Assembly: GCA_038093975.1 (NCBI GenBank)
Contig: JBBPTG010000073.1
Coordinates: forward strand, 60,410-124,409
DNA length: 64,000 bases
Source of the DNA: Chalciporus piperatus
Taxonomy: Eukaryota; Basidiomycota; Agaricomycetes; Boletales; Boletaceae
Direction of reading: 5' to 3'
The stretch's first letter is position 1. The number at the start of each line of letters is the position of its first letter. This document shows positions 23,374 through 34,481 of the stretch, piece after piece. The notes below the pieces were generated by a model. It saw only the letters and a program-made list of their open reading frames with translations, made no database searches and had not been told where the DNA came from. A program made the translations under genes and the position numbers.

Positions 23374-26300
23374 CTACTGTTCCTGCACCACGGTTATTTT
23401 GTTCACGAGACCGGCACCAAACCTTTCGATCTCGTCCAAGACAGATTGGCGATTGAGGACAACCGCATCTTTCTTGTCCTTTTCTTTCCCCTTTTCCTGC
23501 TGTTTCTCGAATAAACCACAAGTTAGGATAGATGGGTGATTGGCTTACTTTCGGGGCTGGTGTGCTTGAGAAACCGCCCAAGGCCCTGAACGGACGAGCA
23601 TTTGCCAGACTCGGGAGCCAAATGGCACCGATGCGGTGACCGCCGTAGATGTCATAGAAGAACTTCAGCGTATCCGAGTATGTTGTCTGTTCGCACCCAT
23701 TGAATCAGTAAGAAAGTCAACCTTGGTCCTGGCTCACCTGTAAATCGTCGAACAGCATACGAGCGGGGTCGAATCCAGGCCGTGACACTGTTTCGGCCTT
23801 CGGGGCGTGGCTCATACGATCTTCTGACCATACTGATGAATCAGGGTCGATGTTCTGGTAATACCTGGGCAACACGGAGGGCTTGAGCTCAATCAGAACA
23901 TCGTAGTCGTTTGTTCCATGAGAGAATAGTTGCTGCACAAATGCATGAGTACTTGGACTATCACCGTTGGTGGCATTTCCTTACCATCACGCTGAGTGGA
24001 TCGGCGTCAGCCTCCTTCAAAACCTGGCATGCTGCCTCCGCCAATGCACGAACGCGATGTGCGGCTACGATATCCGGACAATTTGACGTCCACATCTTGC
24101 CGTTTGGGTCCTCGGAGGTTGCGATAGTCCATGCACCGAGCTTCGTGCTCACTGCGATTGCAGAGGGTTTGACCCATGGGCGGCCATCCTCGTACACAGG
24201 AACAAATAGAGGATCTTCAGGTTTCCACTCCTTTAAAAACTCCATGACGAGAGAAAACCCGCGTTCCTTGCTCCTGGGCATGCCGGCGGCTGTCTCAGGT
24301 AAGACCGCGTTCGCACCGACGAACGGGCGTGCGCATATCAATTCCACAGCCTCCTCTGAGACATGGGTTCCGAGAAGCCAATGGGATGCAAGCCAGCGTT
24401 TAACTAAGCGAACAGTCCCAGGATATGCGGTATAGCGATGAGCCAGGTTTGCGATCGCGTGGTGATGTCTTGGGGAATGAATGAAGCGGCGGTTGTAGGA
24501 GTCCAAAGCGCGACGAGCCTCACGTTGGTCGTTGGCAGGGACCTGTTCCAGTAAAACGGCTTCTCGGTCATGCCATATTCGTGCAGAGAACAACCAGCCC
24601 TCGGGGGTGAGAATCTCGAGTGAGGCATGATCTTGAATACTCGATTCACAAGTATCGATGTGCACAGCTGCGCGAAGACCAGGGGAGGATACCATAAGTG
24701 CAGATGCAATCGCTTCGAAGAAGGCGAGTTTGATCTTCTGAATGGCACGGAGGTCATCTGGCCACTTTGATGATTTTTCGAACTCGAGAACAATGGGAAT
24801 ATGTGGGAGATATCGAAGGGATAAGGGGAGTGCGAGAAAGGCGGACAGCGGAATAGGCAGTGGACTCAAGGGGCTTGTGTATCGGAGGTGCTCGGAGATG
24901 GGACTGACATTCGACAGGACAAGTGGAAGACTGTCGTCCAGGGATTTGAGGGTCCTGACTAGACCATCGAAAGCGGATAACGCAGCTTTGAATCCACCAA
25001 CTGCACCCGAGCTTTGATGAAGGGTTGCCAGCTCATCCGGAAGCTGCAGCTTAGCATCAAACGCAGTCTGAATGGTCTGGATATCTGCAAACGGGATCCC
25101 AAAGTGTAAATGCAGGAGATGCCGAACAATGGACGCTGGGATATGCGCTCGCTCGTCAGACGTTTTGACTTCCCAGACTACGCTTTCGACTATACGTCCG
25201 TCTTTGAATCGACGCAACTCGGCTTTGTCACCCCACAGATAACGGAACTCCTTCGCTGCTTCGGTATTTTGCTCCTCGGCGGAAGGCCCATGGTCCACGA
25301 GCCTAAATGCGTCCTCAGAGCTGTAGATGAGTCCAACATGTATGGCAGAAAGGCGGGGACTTGATGATTCTGAAATACTCCGTGCACTGGATGATGGATG
25401 GAAAATTCCGGCGACCCGCACGCGGTTCCCAAGACCTTTTCGCATTATCCTCGAAATGGTTGAAAGGAGAGCGTTATCAGAGCTCCCATGCTCCACAAAC
25501 TCGAACGCTGATCGGTGTTTTGTGACATGCGAAAGATCAACTCTGCAGAGTGTCAACCGCAAGCATCGTCATGGACAAGGAGCGACTGACCGTATAATTG
25601 CATCACAGCGTTTCGAGAGATGATTTTGATCTCTGAGGAAGACATTCGCAAATGCATCATCTGTCCCCATAGAGTCGTTGAGTTGTTCTAGCGTTTGCTG
25701 GGCGTCATATCTGAGCTTCGGTAAGAGTGTTATTGTGTGTTACAGATGTCTAGGGGTTGGCATACCATATCAAGGGACGTCAAAGGGACATCGGCAAGGT
25801 AATTCAGGGTAGAAGTTGCGTCAACGAAGACACCTGAGCGATTGGCAGTGTATTCTTCGGGGGAGAACTGGATGAAAGGAATGAGTATGGAGTAAGGTAA
25901 CGACGGACTACCTACCCTATGCCCGTTTGCAGACTTTACGAACACAGGTGCGTTACCAAAGTCTTGTTTTGCTACACGTCCGCGTGAAAACACGTTGGAA
26001 AGAGAACAACAATAGAAATCTTACCCAGAAAGTCCAACGAAGCCCGGAAGAGTTGATAAGAGCTCAAACCCTTCCCGACAGGTTTCCTTGTCCCTGACGT
26101 CCTCGTCTTTTCGGGTGCAACGGGCTCCTCACCCGCAAGTAAGAATCCCAACACTGAGGCCCACCACGACCCCTTTCCTTCAAAACCATGAACGCACGTT
26201 CCACCCTCAGTATATCCTCTCTGGTTTGCCCACACACGTAACAATGTATGGGCATCGTTGAATGCCGGGCTAGATTGAAGGAGGGCATTGATCGAAAGAA

Positions 26301-27334
26301 GAGAAAGTTTCGGGTAGGTGGAAAGTAGAATAGCGGTGTTGTAGATAGGAGTGGAATTGGTGGATGGACCAAGCATGGATTGCTGGTGTTCTGAAGGAGG
26401 TTGTATGCGAATGTTGGAATGAGATGGAGAGAGGCGATGGAGAGGTATTGGGTGGGGTGAGGGGAGAACAGGAATAATGCGGACCTCGGTATGTATTTTA
26501 GAGAAATCATGCTGGGTCCCTAAGGTCGATTAGTATGTACAGACAATGCGTCCGCCAAGAATTCTTACCTTTTCTCGGACGAAGTATCAGCACTGTAAGT
26601 CGTGGGTCACCGAGAGGTGCCCCATAGAAAACATCAACGGGGAACGAGCTGGATATGGATTGCGCAACCACAGCGAGGTAATAGGAGCGTTTATGAAAAT
26701 ATCGAGCATCCAGGTAGTCTTTCTCTTGAAATAGAGACTACCAGACGTAGTGAGAAAAACGCAGGCATGGAATTCCTGGAGCGAAGCGTACAGAAGGCAT
26801 CTCCACAGAGAGGTCGACCCCAAAATATTCGCCATCCTTTTTTTTCACGCTGATTTGATTGGCCCAGCTACCTACGACGTTGATGTCTGATGGTGGTTCG
26901 AATGCCAGGGTCCATTTCGTTTCTTGAGTAGGATGGGGCAGGGCGAATGGCACTGCGACACCTTGCTTCGACAACGAACGAGCGGCATCGACAGGGTTTT
27001 GTGGCGGAAGGGAGGGCAGAGACAAGAGGTGTGATCGAAGAGCAAGAAGAAATTGATCCAGGGGTGCCCTGCGCGATTGCTTGGGTCGTACGTTGGGGAG
27101 TAGGGCATCAATCTAGGCGACATTCAGTGAGGTCGTGCATCAAGCAGAAGGGTTGGTGCTCACCTGGAGTGTAAACGAGCTAGACTGGTATTGGGTGTAC
27201 TGGAATGGATGGATCTTTGTAGGGTTTGTGGCCTGCTGATCTTCGATTACTGGTTCGCCTTCATGTTCATCCTGCTCGCTGTCGCGTTCGTCTTCGTTCT
27301 CGTCCTCGCGTTTGCGCTTCAAATCCGATGACAT
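23374..27334 (-). CDS. UTP22: UTP22/NOL6 (Nrap) pre-rRNA processing factor
   Basis: UTP22 is a subunit of the small-subunit processome that works with RRP7 in 18S rRNA maturation in the nucleolus. The start at 27334 gives a charged N-terminus ([20 protein letters not shown]). Diagnostic stretches follow across several exons: [41 protein letters not shown] (a nucleotidyltransferase-fold segment), [10 protein letters not shown], and the C-terminal [25 protein letters not shown]. The stop is at 23374-23376 after [10 protein letters not shown]. The largest exon covers about 23961-25562. Length (about 1,100 residues) fits the family. Introns are about 50-60 bp; exact joins between 25560 and 26000 and near 26500-26750 are approximate. 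It is head-to-head with MTR4. Confidence 0.93.
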
Positions 27335-27458
27335 GTCCAGGCTACTCGGCCAGCTAACTTTGCGAAACCTTGCTCTAGTTGTAAAAATGATCCGACGTCC
27401 CTTACATAATCATACCACCATTCTCGCAAAGAAGGTTGAATCTTCGACACTCTCTGCG
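27335..27458. promoter_or_regulatory. Shared bidirectional promoter of UTP22 and MTR4
   Basis: Only 124 bp separate the UTP22 start codon (27334, minus) and the MTR4 start codon (27459, plus), so core promoters and 5' UTRs must overlap. No TATA box is evident. An in-frame ATG at 27387 could start MTR4 24 codons earlier. Confidence 0.6.
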
Positions 27459-30400
27459 ATGGCAGACCTCTTTTCTTTTCTCCAGAATGCCCCCACAGAG
27501 GACGACAGCGACAATGAAGCAGCCATCGCTCCCCCCGCTTCCACGCCAGGTCAGAAGCGAAAAACAACCAGCCCTGCCAGCCTCGATCCCGTTGCATTGT
27601 CACACCATGAACCCGTCGATAGACCTCCAAAGAGGTCTCGTGCGGACAGCCCCGCCCCTGTGGTAGTGGATGAGTTCCAGACGGAAGCAAAACGTGAGAT
27701 GGCTGCTAGTGGTGGGCTGACTGGTCCTGTCGAAGAGGGTTCCCGGCTCGAGCTAAAACATCAGGTTCGTGCATTCACGAGACGTCTTCTCCTTACTCAT
27801 GCTTCCCAGGTCCGCCATAAAGTCGCCGTTCCTCCGGCCTATGACTACGTTCCCATTGCGAAACATGTCCCACCTTCGAAACCCGCGCGGGAATACAAAT
27901 TCACTCTTGATCCTTTCCAACAAGTTTCCGTATATGCTATCCAACGAAATGAGAGTGTCCTAGTATCGGCACATACTAGTGCCGGTAAGACAGTGGTGGC
28001 AGAGTATGCCATAGCTCAATGTCTTCAGAACCGACAGCGTGTAATATACACTAGTCCAATAAAAGTGAGCCGGTTTGAATCCACGTGTGTGCAGCTAAGT
28101 CAACGTGTTTCAATACTCGTAGGCACTCAGTAACCAAAAGTATCGCGAAATGCTCGCAGAGTTTGGGGACGTCGGTCTCATGACTGGTGATGTGACGATA
28201 AACCCATCTGCTACGTGCTTGGTGATGACGACAGAAGTGGGTCCCATCTCGTATACTTGGACCACAAGATTGACCGACGTTTCAGATTCTACGCTCCATG
28301 CTCTATCGTGGCTCTGAAATCATGCGAGAGGTCGCATGGGTTATCTTCGACGAGATTCACTACATGCGAGACAAGGAGCGCGGTGTAGTATGGGAAGAAA
28401 CAATCATCTTACTCCCTCACACAGTTCGCTACGTCTTCCTATCGGCCACTATTCCCAACGCTATGCAATTCGCTGAGTGGATATGCAAGTCTCACGAACA
28501 ACCATGTCACGTTGTCTATACCGACTTCCGACCTACACCCCTGCAGCATTATCTTTTCCCTTCAGGCGGAGAGGGAATCTACCTTGTGGTTAATGAGAAG
28601 GGCGAGTTCAAAGAAGATAACTTCAGTAAAGCGATGGGAACGCTTCAAGAAAGGATGGGCAGTGATCCGGCGGACCCTCAGAGTGGCAAGGGCCGCAAAG
28701 GAAAATCTAAGAAAGGAGGCGAAAAGAAAGGTACGCCCAGCTTCGTCGCGAACAAGAACTCTTCTTCACCGTGTCGCAGGGTCTTCTGATATCTCAAAGA
28801 TAATCAAAATGATCATGCTGAAAAACTACAACCCCGTCATCGTTTTCGCATTCAGCAAACGCGAGTGCGAAGCCCTCGCATTGACTATGTCCAAATTCGA
28901 GTTCAACTCCAACGATGAACAAGAGCTCGTCACGAATATTTTCCAAAATGCCATCGAAAACCTTTCCCCTGACGACCGAGGCCTTCCCCAGATATCAAAC
29001 CTCCTTCCTCTTTTGAAGCGTGGCATTGGCATCCACCACGGCGGACTTCTACCCATCCTCAAGGAGGTGATTGAAATACTTTTCCAGGAGGGCCTGATCA
29101 AAGTCCTTTTCGCTACCGAAACATTCTCCATCGGTTTGAACATGCCCGCCAAGACCGTCGTATTCACGGCAGCCCGCAAATTTGATGGACGCGAGTTTCG
29201 CGACCTCTCTTCCGGGGAGTACATCCAGATGTCGGGTCGTGCCGGTCGTCGTGGGCTGGACGACCGCGGCGTCGTTATCATGATGTGCGACGAAAGACTC
29301 GAACCTACTTCTGCCAAGACGATGATCAAGGGAGAAGCTGATCGACTCGACTCGGCCTTCCACCTCGGGTATAACATGATATTGAATCTACTCAAAGTCG
29401 AAGGAATCAGTCCCGAATATATGCTAGAGCGGTGTTTCTTCCAGTTTCAAAGTAGTGCCGGGATTCCAGCGCTGGAGAAAGGTGCATTTACATCTTGCGA
29501 TCCTTGTTTGTCCCTTTCCTTACCTTGGATTTTTAGAGTTCCGGGCCGAGGAGAGACGACGGGACTCCATACGCGTCCCAGACGAGGATCTTGTCGCCGC
29601 ATACTATGACTATCGTCAACAACTCGACCAAATGGGGGAGGACTTCCGAGCAGTTATTACCCATCCGACATATAGCTTACCATTCCTACAATCCGGCCGG
29701 CTGGTCAGAGTCAAGCACAAGGACGCTGACTTTGGGTGGGGCGTAGTCATCAACTTCCAAAAACGTGTCAAGTCAAAGGTTCAGCTATCTCAGACCGAAA
29801 ATCTCTCGCCACACGAGGGATACATTCTCGATGTGCTCCTGAACTGCGAGATAGGTGGTACCCTGCCTTGCCCACCAGGTCGCAAGGGCGCACCAGTCGT
29901 TGTCCCGGTTCTGTTGTCGACCGTTGAGGCGATAAGTCACATTAGGATATTCTTGCCAAAGGATTTGCGACAGGATCAGGCTCGAGAAACGGTCTGGAAA
30001 AGCGTGTTGGAGGTACAGCGCAGGTTCCCCGACGGAGTAACGTTGCTGGACCCGGTCGAGAATATGGGAATCAAGGACGAAAAGTTCCTCAACCTCGTCA
30101 AGGTAAGATGGACTTTTAGCATGTGCGATGAGTCCTCACTCTGGTATCGTACGCCAACAGAAAATCGACGTTATAGAGAAAAAAATGTTCTCCAACCCTC
30201 TTCACAGGGACCCCCGTCTACCCCAATTATATACTCTCTATGCCCAGAAACAGGAGATCCAAGCCAACATTCGGGCTTTGAAGAAGCGGATCAGCGCAAC
30301 ACACGATATTCTGCAACTCGAAGAGCTCAAGTGCCGGAAGCGCGTGCTTCGCCGTCTGGGTTTCACGAATTCGTCTGATATCGCCGAGATGAAAGGCCGC

Positions 30401-31014
30401 GTCGCCTGCGAAATCAGCACTGGCGATGAGCTATTGCTCACCGAGCTGATCTTCAATGGCATTTTCAATACGCTGCTGCCAGAGCAATGTGCCAGCTTGT
30501 TGAGCTGTTTTGTGTTCACGGAAAAGGTTAGTCACGAACCACGTTCCTCAGATATATCGCGGCTCACTAGCACTCAGAGCGAACAACAGACCAAGCTCAC
30601 TGAAGAACTTGCGGCCCCATTACGAGTCATGCAAGAGCTGGCGCGGCGTATCGCAAGGGTGTCTCAAGAGTCTAAACTGCCCCTTGTTGAAGATGAATAT
30701 GTTCAATCCTTCAAGGTTGAGCTCATGGACGCTGTAATTCAGTGGTGTCGAGGGGCGTCATTCTCAGATATTTGCAAGGTTCGTCCTCTTCCGGCAGATT
30801 CTGTTACAGATTCACCATTTTGTGTTTTCAGTTGACTGACCAGTTTGAGGGCAATCTGATCCGTGTCTTCCGGCGGCTGGGTGAACTGTTGCGACAAATG
30901 ATGCAGGCTGCAAAAGTGATCGGGAACTCCGAGCTCCAGGAGAAGTTTCAGAAAGCATCCGAAATGCTCGAGCGGCCAAATTCAGTGATCTTTTGCTCTT
31001 CACTGTATCTTTAA
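27459..31014 (+). CDS. MTR4: MTR4/SKIV2L2 exosome RNA helicase
   Basis: MTR4 is the DExH-box 3'-5' helicase that feeds RNA to the nuclear exosome (TRAMP and related complexes). In order the protein shows [10 protein letters not shown], a charged disordered segment, Walker [13 protein letters not shown] in [11 protein letters not shown], motif [11 protein letters not shown], the second RecA domain with [14 protein letters not shown], an arch/KOW region ([24 protein letters not shown]-like loop), then the DSHCT domain. It ends [13 protein letters not shown], very close to the family's usual C-terminus. About nine exons with short introns join in frame. The arch and C-terminal DSHCT separate it from other Ski2 relatives, and the short N-terminus favours MTR4 over SKI2. 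The start at 27459 is chosen because family members begin M-x-DLFSFL. Confidence 0.95.
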
Positions 31015-31739
31015 CACCGATAAGCGACGTATCTTTGTACGACTAACAGCTGCCAGGTTTAGTATTATTATAAGGTAGTCGTCTGGCGGGGAGTGTACGA
31101 GCCAGCCCGATGAGAACTCAGCACTTGGTGAGATGAGGAGACGCAAGACCTGAGACACGCCCGAAAATTCGCGCATGACATACTGAAAACTTAGGCATCA
31201 ACAGATTGCACCAAGGAGGAAAAAAAACAATGAGTCAGCATCCACTGTTGTAGCTACTGTAATCACAGCCTTGTCACTTCATCATGCTGAACAAAAACAT
31301 CAGTAATGACCTCAAAGAAACCATTCTGAGGGTGGTTGAAGATAAAATGCCCACTCATTGTATCACCCAACTCACTTGTGTCTCAGCATCTACCATCACA
31401 TGCACAAAACAGTGCTTCAAGTTGACAGGGACTGTCACGAAAGCACATCAGGAAAAAAGGTTTCCTCCTGTAGCACGATATAGTCTATATTACAATGGTA
31501 GCTATTGTAGTCTTCCCCCTAGTACATAACCTACATACTAGTAGCTCAGGGATCACTTCATTCTGTAGAGCAATGTAGTACCTCAGATGCCCATGTACCA
31601 AATTATAGATACTTATTGGCTCAAATTCCGGCTCTTCACACATGTGAAACAAAGGACTTAACAAAGCAATTCAATTCCTTGGTAACACTACACATTTGCA
31701 AGCTATGTACCACTACTAGTATACTCTGCTCACTGCTGA
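31015..31739. other. Repeat-rich transition from MTR4 to transposon island
   Basis: No host gene is seen downstream of MTR4. The stretch holds a transposase remnant (31284-31529) and short A/T-rich sequence with repeated GTAGCTA and TAGTAC words. It marks the left edge of a ~24-kb transposon island. Confidence 0.5.
31284..31529 (+). pseudogene. Tc1/mariner-type transposase HTH remnant
   Basis: The frame SNDLKETILRVVEDKMPTHC..., CVSASTITCTKQCFKLTGTV has the helix-turn-helix spacing of the N-terminal domain of Agaricomycete Tc1/mariner transposases. Only the HTH part is present; no DDE domain is nearby. Clear terminal repeats were not found, so it is a degraded fragment. Confidence 0.55.
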
Positions 31740-32560
31740 GGGGATCACGAGGGCAGGATGGTGGCATGCACGAGCGAGTGAGGTGGCGTGAGGTGGCAGC
31801 GTGCACGAGTGAGCTGATTGCGCTCGCGAAAAGATGGAGATGGGGACTGGACTGGCAGCAGCATCCATGAGCGAGCACAATCAGTGCTCATAAACAGGTG
31901 GGGAAGGGTGGTGGGTGGGGATGATGGGATAGGTGGCATGGGACAGCGGCATGCACAAGCCAGTACTGGACATGCTCGTAAAAGTCAGCTGGTGGGACAG
32001 CAGGTGAGTAAAAACTCACCTTGTAATGGCGGTGGGGCTGTTGAGCCCACACTGGCCGTAATATTGAGGATGTTGAAGATGAGGTGGGAGGTTGGGCAAA
32101 CAGTGCACGCGGCTGTGTACGAGGTGAGCGGTCGGGTTCGTTTGCAAGTAAAAACTCACCTTCAGATGCCGGCGGGGCTGTTGAGCCCACACCGGCTGTG
32201 TTGTTGTGGTTGAGGTTGGGTTGAGGTGTGGTGTCAAGGGAGGAAGGAAGTGACACTCGAAAACGGCGACGTGGCGAGTTCAACATGGTCACGTGACCTA
32301 TTTGCGCAACTTTTGTCAAGTCCGAGCATTAGGAATGGCTACACATCATTAGCTTACACTACTACATTTGTACTACAGACTTAGTACGCTTTTTTGTACA
32401 CATTAGCTACTCATCTATCCTACACTTTTTTGTACACTTTGCTACAGTTTTTACCACACTTAATACACTTTTTTGTACACTTTCCTATACTTTTTACTAC
32501 ACTTAATACACTTTTTGTACACTGTTGATACATTCAATCCCTACATACTTTGCTACACTT
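31740..32560 (+). mobile_element. Composite repeat element, copy A
   Basis: From left to right: G-rich segments with GAGTGAGCTG words; two GC-rich hairpin modules (around 32028-32060 and 32165-32200, with GGGGCTGTTGAGCCCACAC); the conserved core at 32274-32340 (TTCAACATGGTCACGTGACC, then TTTTGTCAAGTCCGAGCATT); and a T-rich minisatellite with TTTTTTGTACACTTT words at 32385-32525. The same order occurs at 37.9-39.7 kb and, inverted, at 42.0-43.4 kb. Ends of this copy are not defined. No coding role is supported. Confidence 0.7.
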
Positions 32561-32695
32561 TAGTTCATACATGGGTTGATATAGCTTAGCCTCTGTCTAC
32601 TGTAGTACTTGGTAGCAACTCACCTGTGTTACTGTAGTCATACATAGGAAGTTGTTCTCACGCACTGGACAAGCTGACAAACATCGCACTATTTT

Positions 32696-33198
32696 TGAAA
32701 CGACTCAACTCAATCAAGAGCTAGCGCTTGCATCAGACGACATGCCCTAGCGAAACCACATCAACTCAGTAACTAGAGCTGAGGATCAGACTAGGCAAGC
32801 AGGAGCGCTTGGCCCATGAAGTTAAAGAAGAGGAAACTCCAGGAGAACAAGACTGGGGAGCCAGTGCTTGTCGACCCGGGTTTATATACTATTGACAGTG
32901 TTTGTACATGTTGTGGCTAAACCTTAACTATATGACTAGGTATGAGTCATGGCAAGTAACAGCCAATAGCATATATGACTAGGAAGCGAGATGAGTCAGC
33001 ATGAGTCAGTATGAGTCATTAAGAGTCTGAGTCATGGACAGTGGGGAAAGTGCACAGCCACACACAGCCACATGATCTTGATAAGATAAGATCACAGAAA
33101 AGGGAGATAAAGCGACTAAGTCCAAAAGTGAAAGAGAAACGCAGTAAGCGTAGTGAAGTGTAGGAAAGACTAGGATAAGAAATTGAGCATTCATAACA
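32696..33198 (-). repeat. Solo LTR with 5-bp target duplication
   Basis: A 503-bp LTR begins TGAAACGACTCAACTC and ends CATTCATAACA on the plus strand, and is flanked on both sides by ATTTT (32691-32695 and 33199-33203). It is about 500 bp like the LTR at 33342-33817 and clearly related to it, and has no internal region, so it is a solo LTR left by recombination between the two LTRs of one insertion. The strand follows the chromovirus, whose LTR in coding sense begins TGTTA. Confidence 0.85.
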
Positions 33199-33341
33199 AT
33201 TTTGGCTACAGAGCTATGCAGTGTGCTACAGCCATAATTCTTTTTTGCAGATGCAGCAGCAATTGGACGTGGTTGCCCACATACACTCACTCACAATAGG
33301 GGGGATCAGACCTCATGATTGTGAGGTTGATTTCCTGGTTG

Positions 33342-33817
33342 TGAAACGACTCAACTCAACTAAGAGCTAAGACTCACACTAGACAATAGCGAGCCGATGA
33401 ACTTGGCTGAGGTTCGATGAGGAAACTCCAGGAGAACAAGACTGGGGAGTCCAGTGCTTGTTGACCCGGGTTTATATACTATTGTCAATGTTTGTACATG
33501 TTGTGGCTAAACCTTATCGTAGGTGACTGGGTATGACTCATACTGACTACTAGCCAATGGCGTAACTAGCTCTACTGCGGAATGAGTAAGTGTGAGTCAT
33601 ATGATGAGTAATGCTGACTGATGCTGACGAGTGAGCGGTGAATCATCAGTTAGTAAGCGAAGGTCTAGACCTAGCTTATGTAAGTAAGTCACGTGATGCG
33701 ATAAGATAAGATAACAAAAGTGAAAGTGAAACGACTAAGTCCACGAAACGAAGAGAAACCTAGTAAGCATAATGGAATGTAGGGATGATTAGGATAAGAA
33801 ATGGAGCGTTCGTAACA
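33342..33817 (-). repeat. 3' LTR of the minus-strand chromovirus
   Basis: This 476-bp LTR (TG...CA ends) lies directly after a purine-rich tract (GAGAGCGGGTAG in coding sense, 33818-33830) and downstream of the pol and membrane ORFs, as expected for a 3' LTR. The TTTATATA box of the LTR promoter is visible at about 33472-33480 (reverse sense). The matching 5' LTR in the same orientation was not found in the window. Confidence 0.8.
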
Positions 33818-33851
33818 CTACCCGCTCTCTATGGATCGTATTCCTAGACGA

Positions 33852-34418
33852 TCAGGTTTCGACGAGTGGACCTTGATTCATCCACGGTACTCCATTTGCT
33901 GGCGGAGCTACGGCAACCTGAAGGTTGTTGTTTGTCCAGGTTACTGGTGGTTCGAATGGGTTACCATCGTTTTCATCGACAGGAATAGGGTGGGGAGCAC
34001 CTACGAGTGCAGGGTCGGGAATAGGAGCCTCAGCGAGATCAGGCCAGTTTGTAGGCCATTCCTGCTGATCAGGATTCTCTGGCTGTTCTTCTATCACGTT
34101 GTCCCACTTGCTCAGATCCGGGTGCCATACGACGAGCTTCATCCACCTTGTCGTCCAGTCCCAGTTAATCTCGATAGACGTGGACCGTCTGGTCACGATC
34201 ATCTGAGCGAACATGAGATACTGAATGGCGATGGTGATGACGACGATGGCGATGAAGGTGAGGAGGGAGGGGATGAGCATGCGGAGAATCCAACCGTTGC
34301 AGATGATGAAAAGTACAAAGAGGAGGGAGAGGACGAAGTTGCCTCGATCCCTAGTGAAGTTTCGAATGAAGATGTCGCGGAGGACACTCTCCCAAGCGTA
34401 GACGTCGTTGAGATCCAT
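33852..34418 (-). CDS. Post-pol membrane protein ORF of the chromovirus
   Basis: A 188-residue ORF lies between pol and the 3' LTR, 63 bp after the pol stop. It has an N-terminal cytosol-like helix (MDLNDVYAWESVLRDIFIRN), two adjacent membrane segments (about residues 28-45 and 48-72, FVLSLLFVLFIICNGW and LLTFIAIVVITIAIQYL), then a Trp/Pro-rich soluble tail (WDWTTRWMKLVVWHPDLSKW...). Chromoviruses normally have no gene here. A second, diverged copy lies just before another LTR of the same family at 47271-47576, which argues that it is a real component of the element. It has no signal peptide or glycoprotein features that I can see, so calling it an envelope would go too far. Function is unknown. 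Confidence 0.65.
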   Translation of the reverse strand: MDLNDVYAWESVLRDIFIRNFTRDRGNFVLSLLFVLFIICNGWILRMLIPSLLTFIAIVVITIAIQYLMFAQMIVTRRSTSIEINWDWTTRWMKLVVWHPDLSKWDNVIEEQPENPDQQEWPTNWPDLAEAPIPDPALVGAPHPIPVDENDGNPFEPPVTWTNNNLQVAVAPPANGVPWMNQGPLVET

Positions 34419-34481
34419 TGGTGATGATGGTGGTTTGTGGAAGAGAAACCGTGAGAGTGAAGACCGTCAAACATCAGTCTC

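Noticed and set aside
28826..29395. Minus-strand frame of 189 codons inside MTR4
   Set aside because: Exact antisense of a conserved helicase exon; no independent features.
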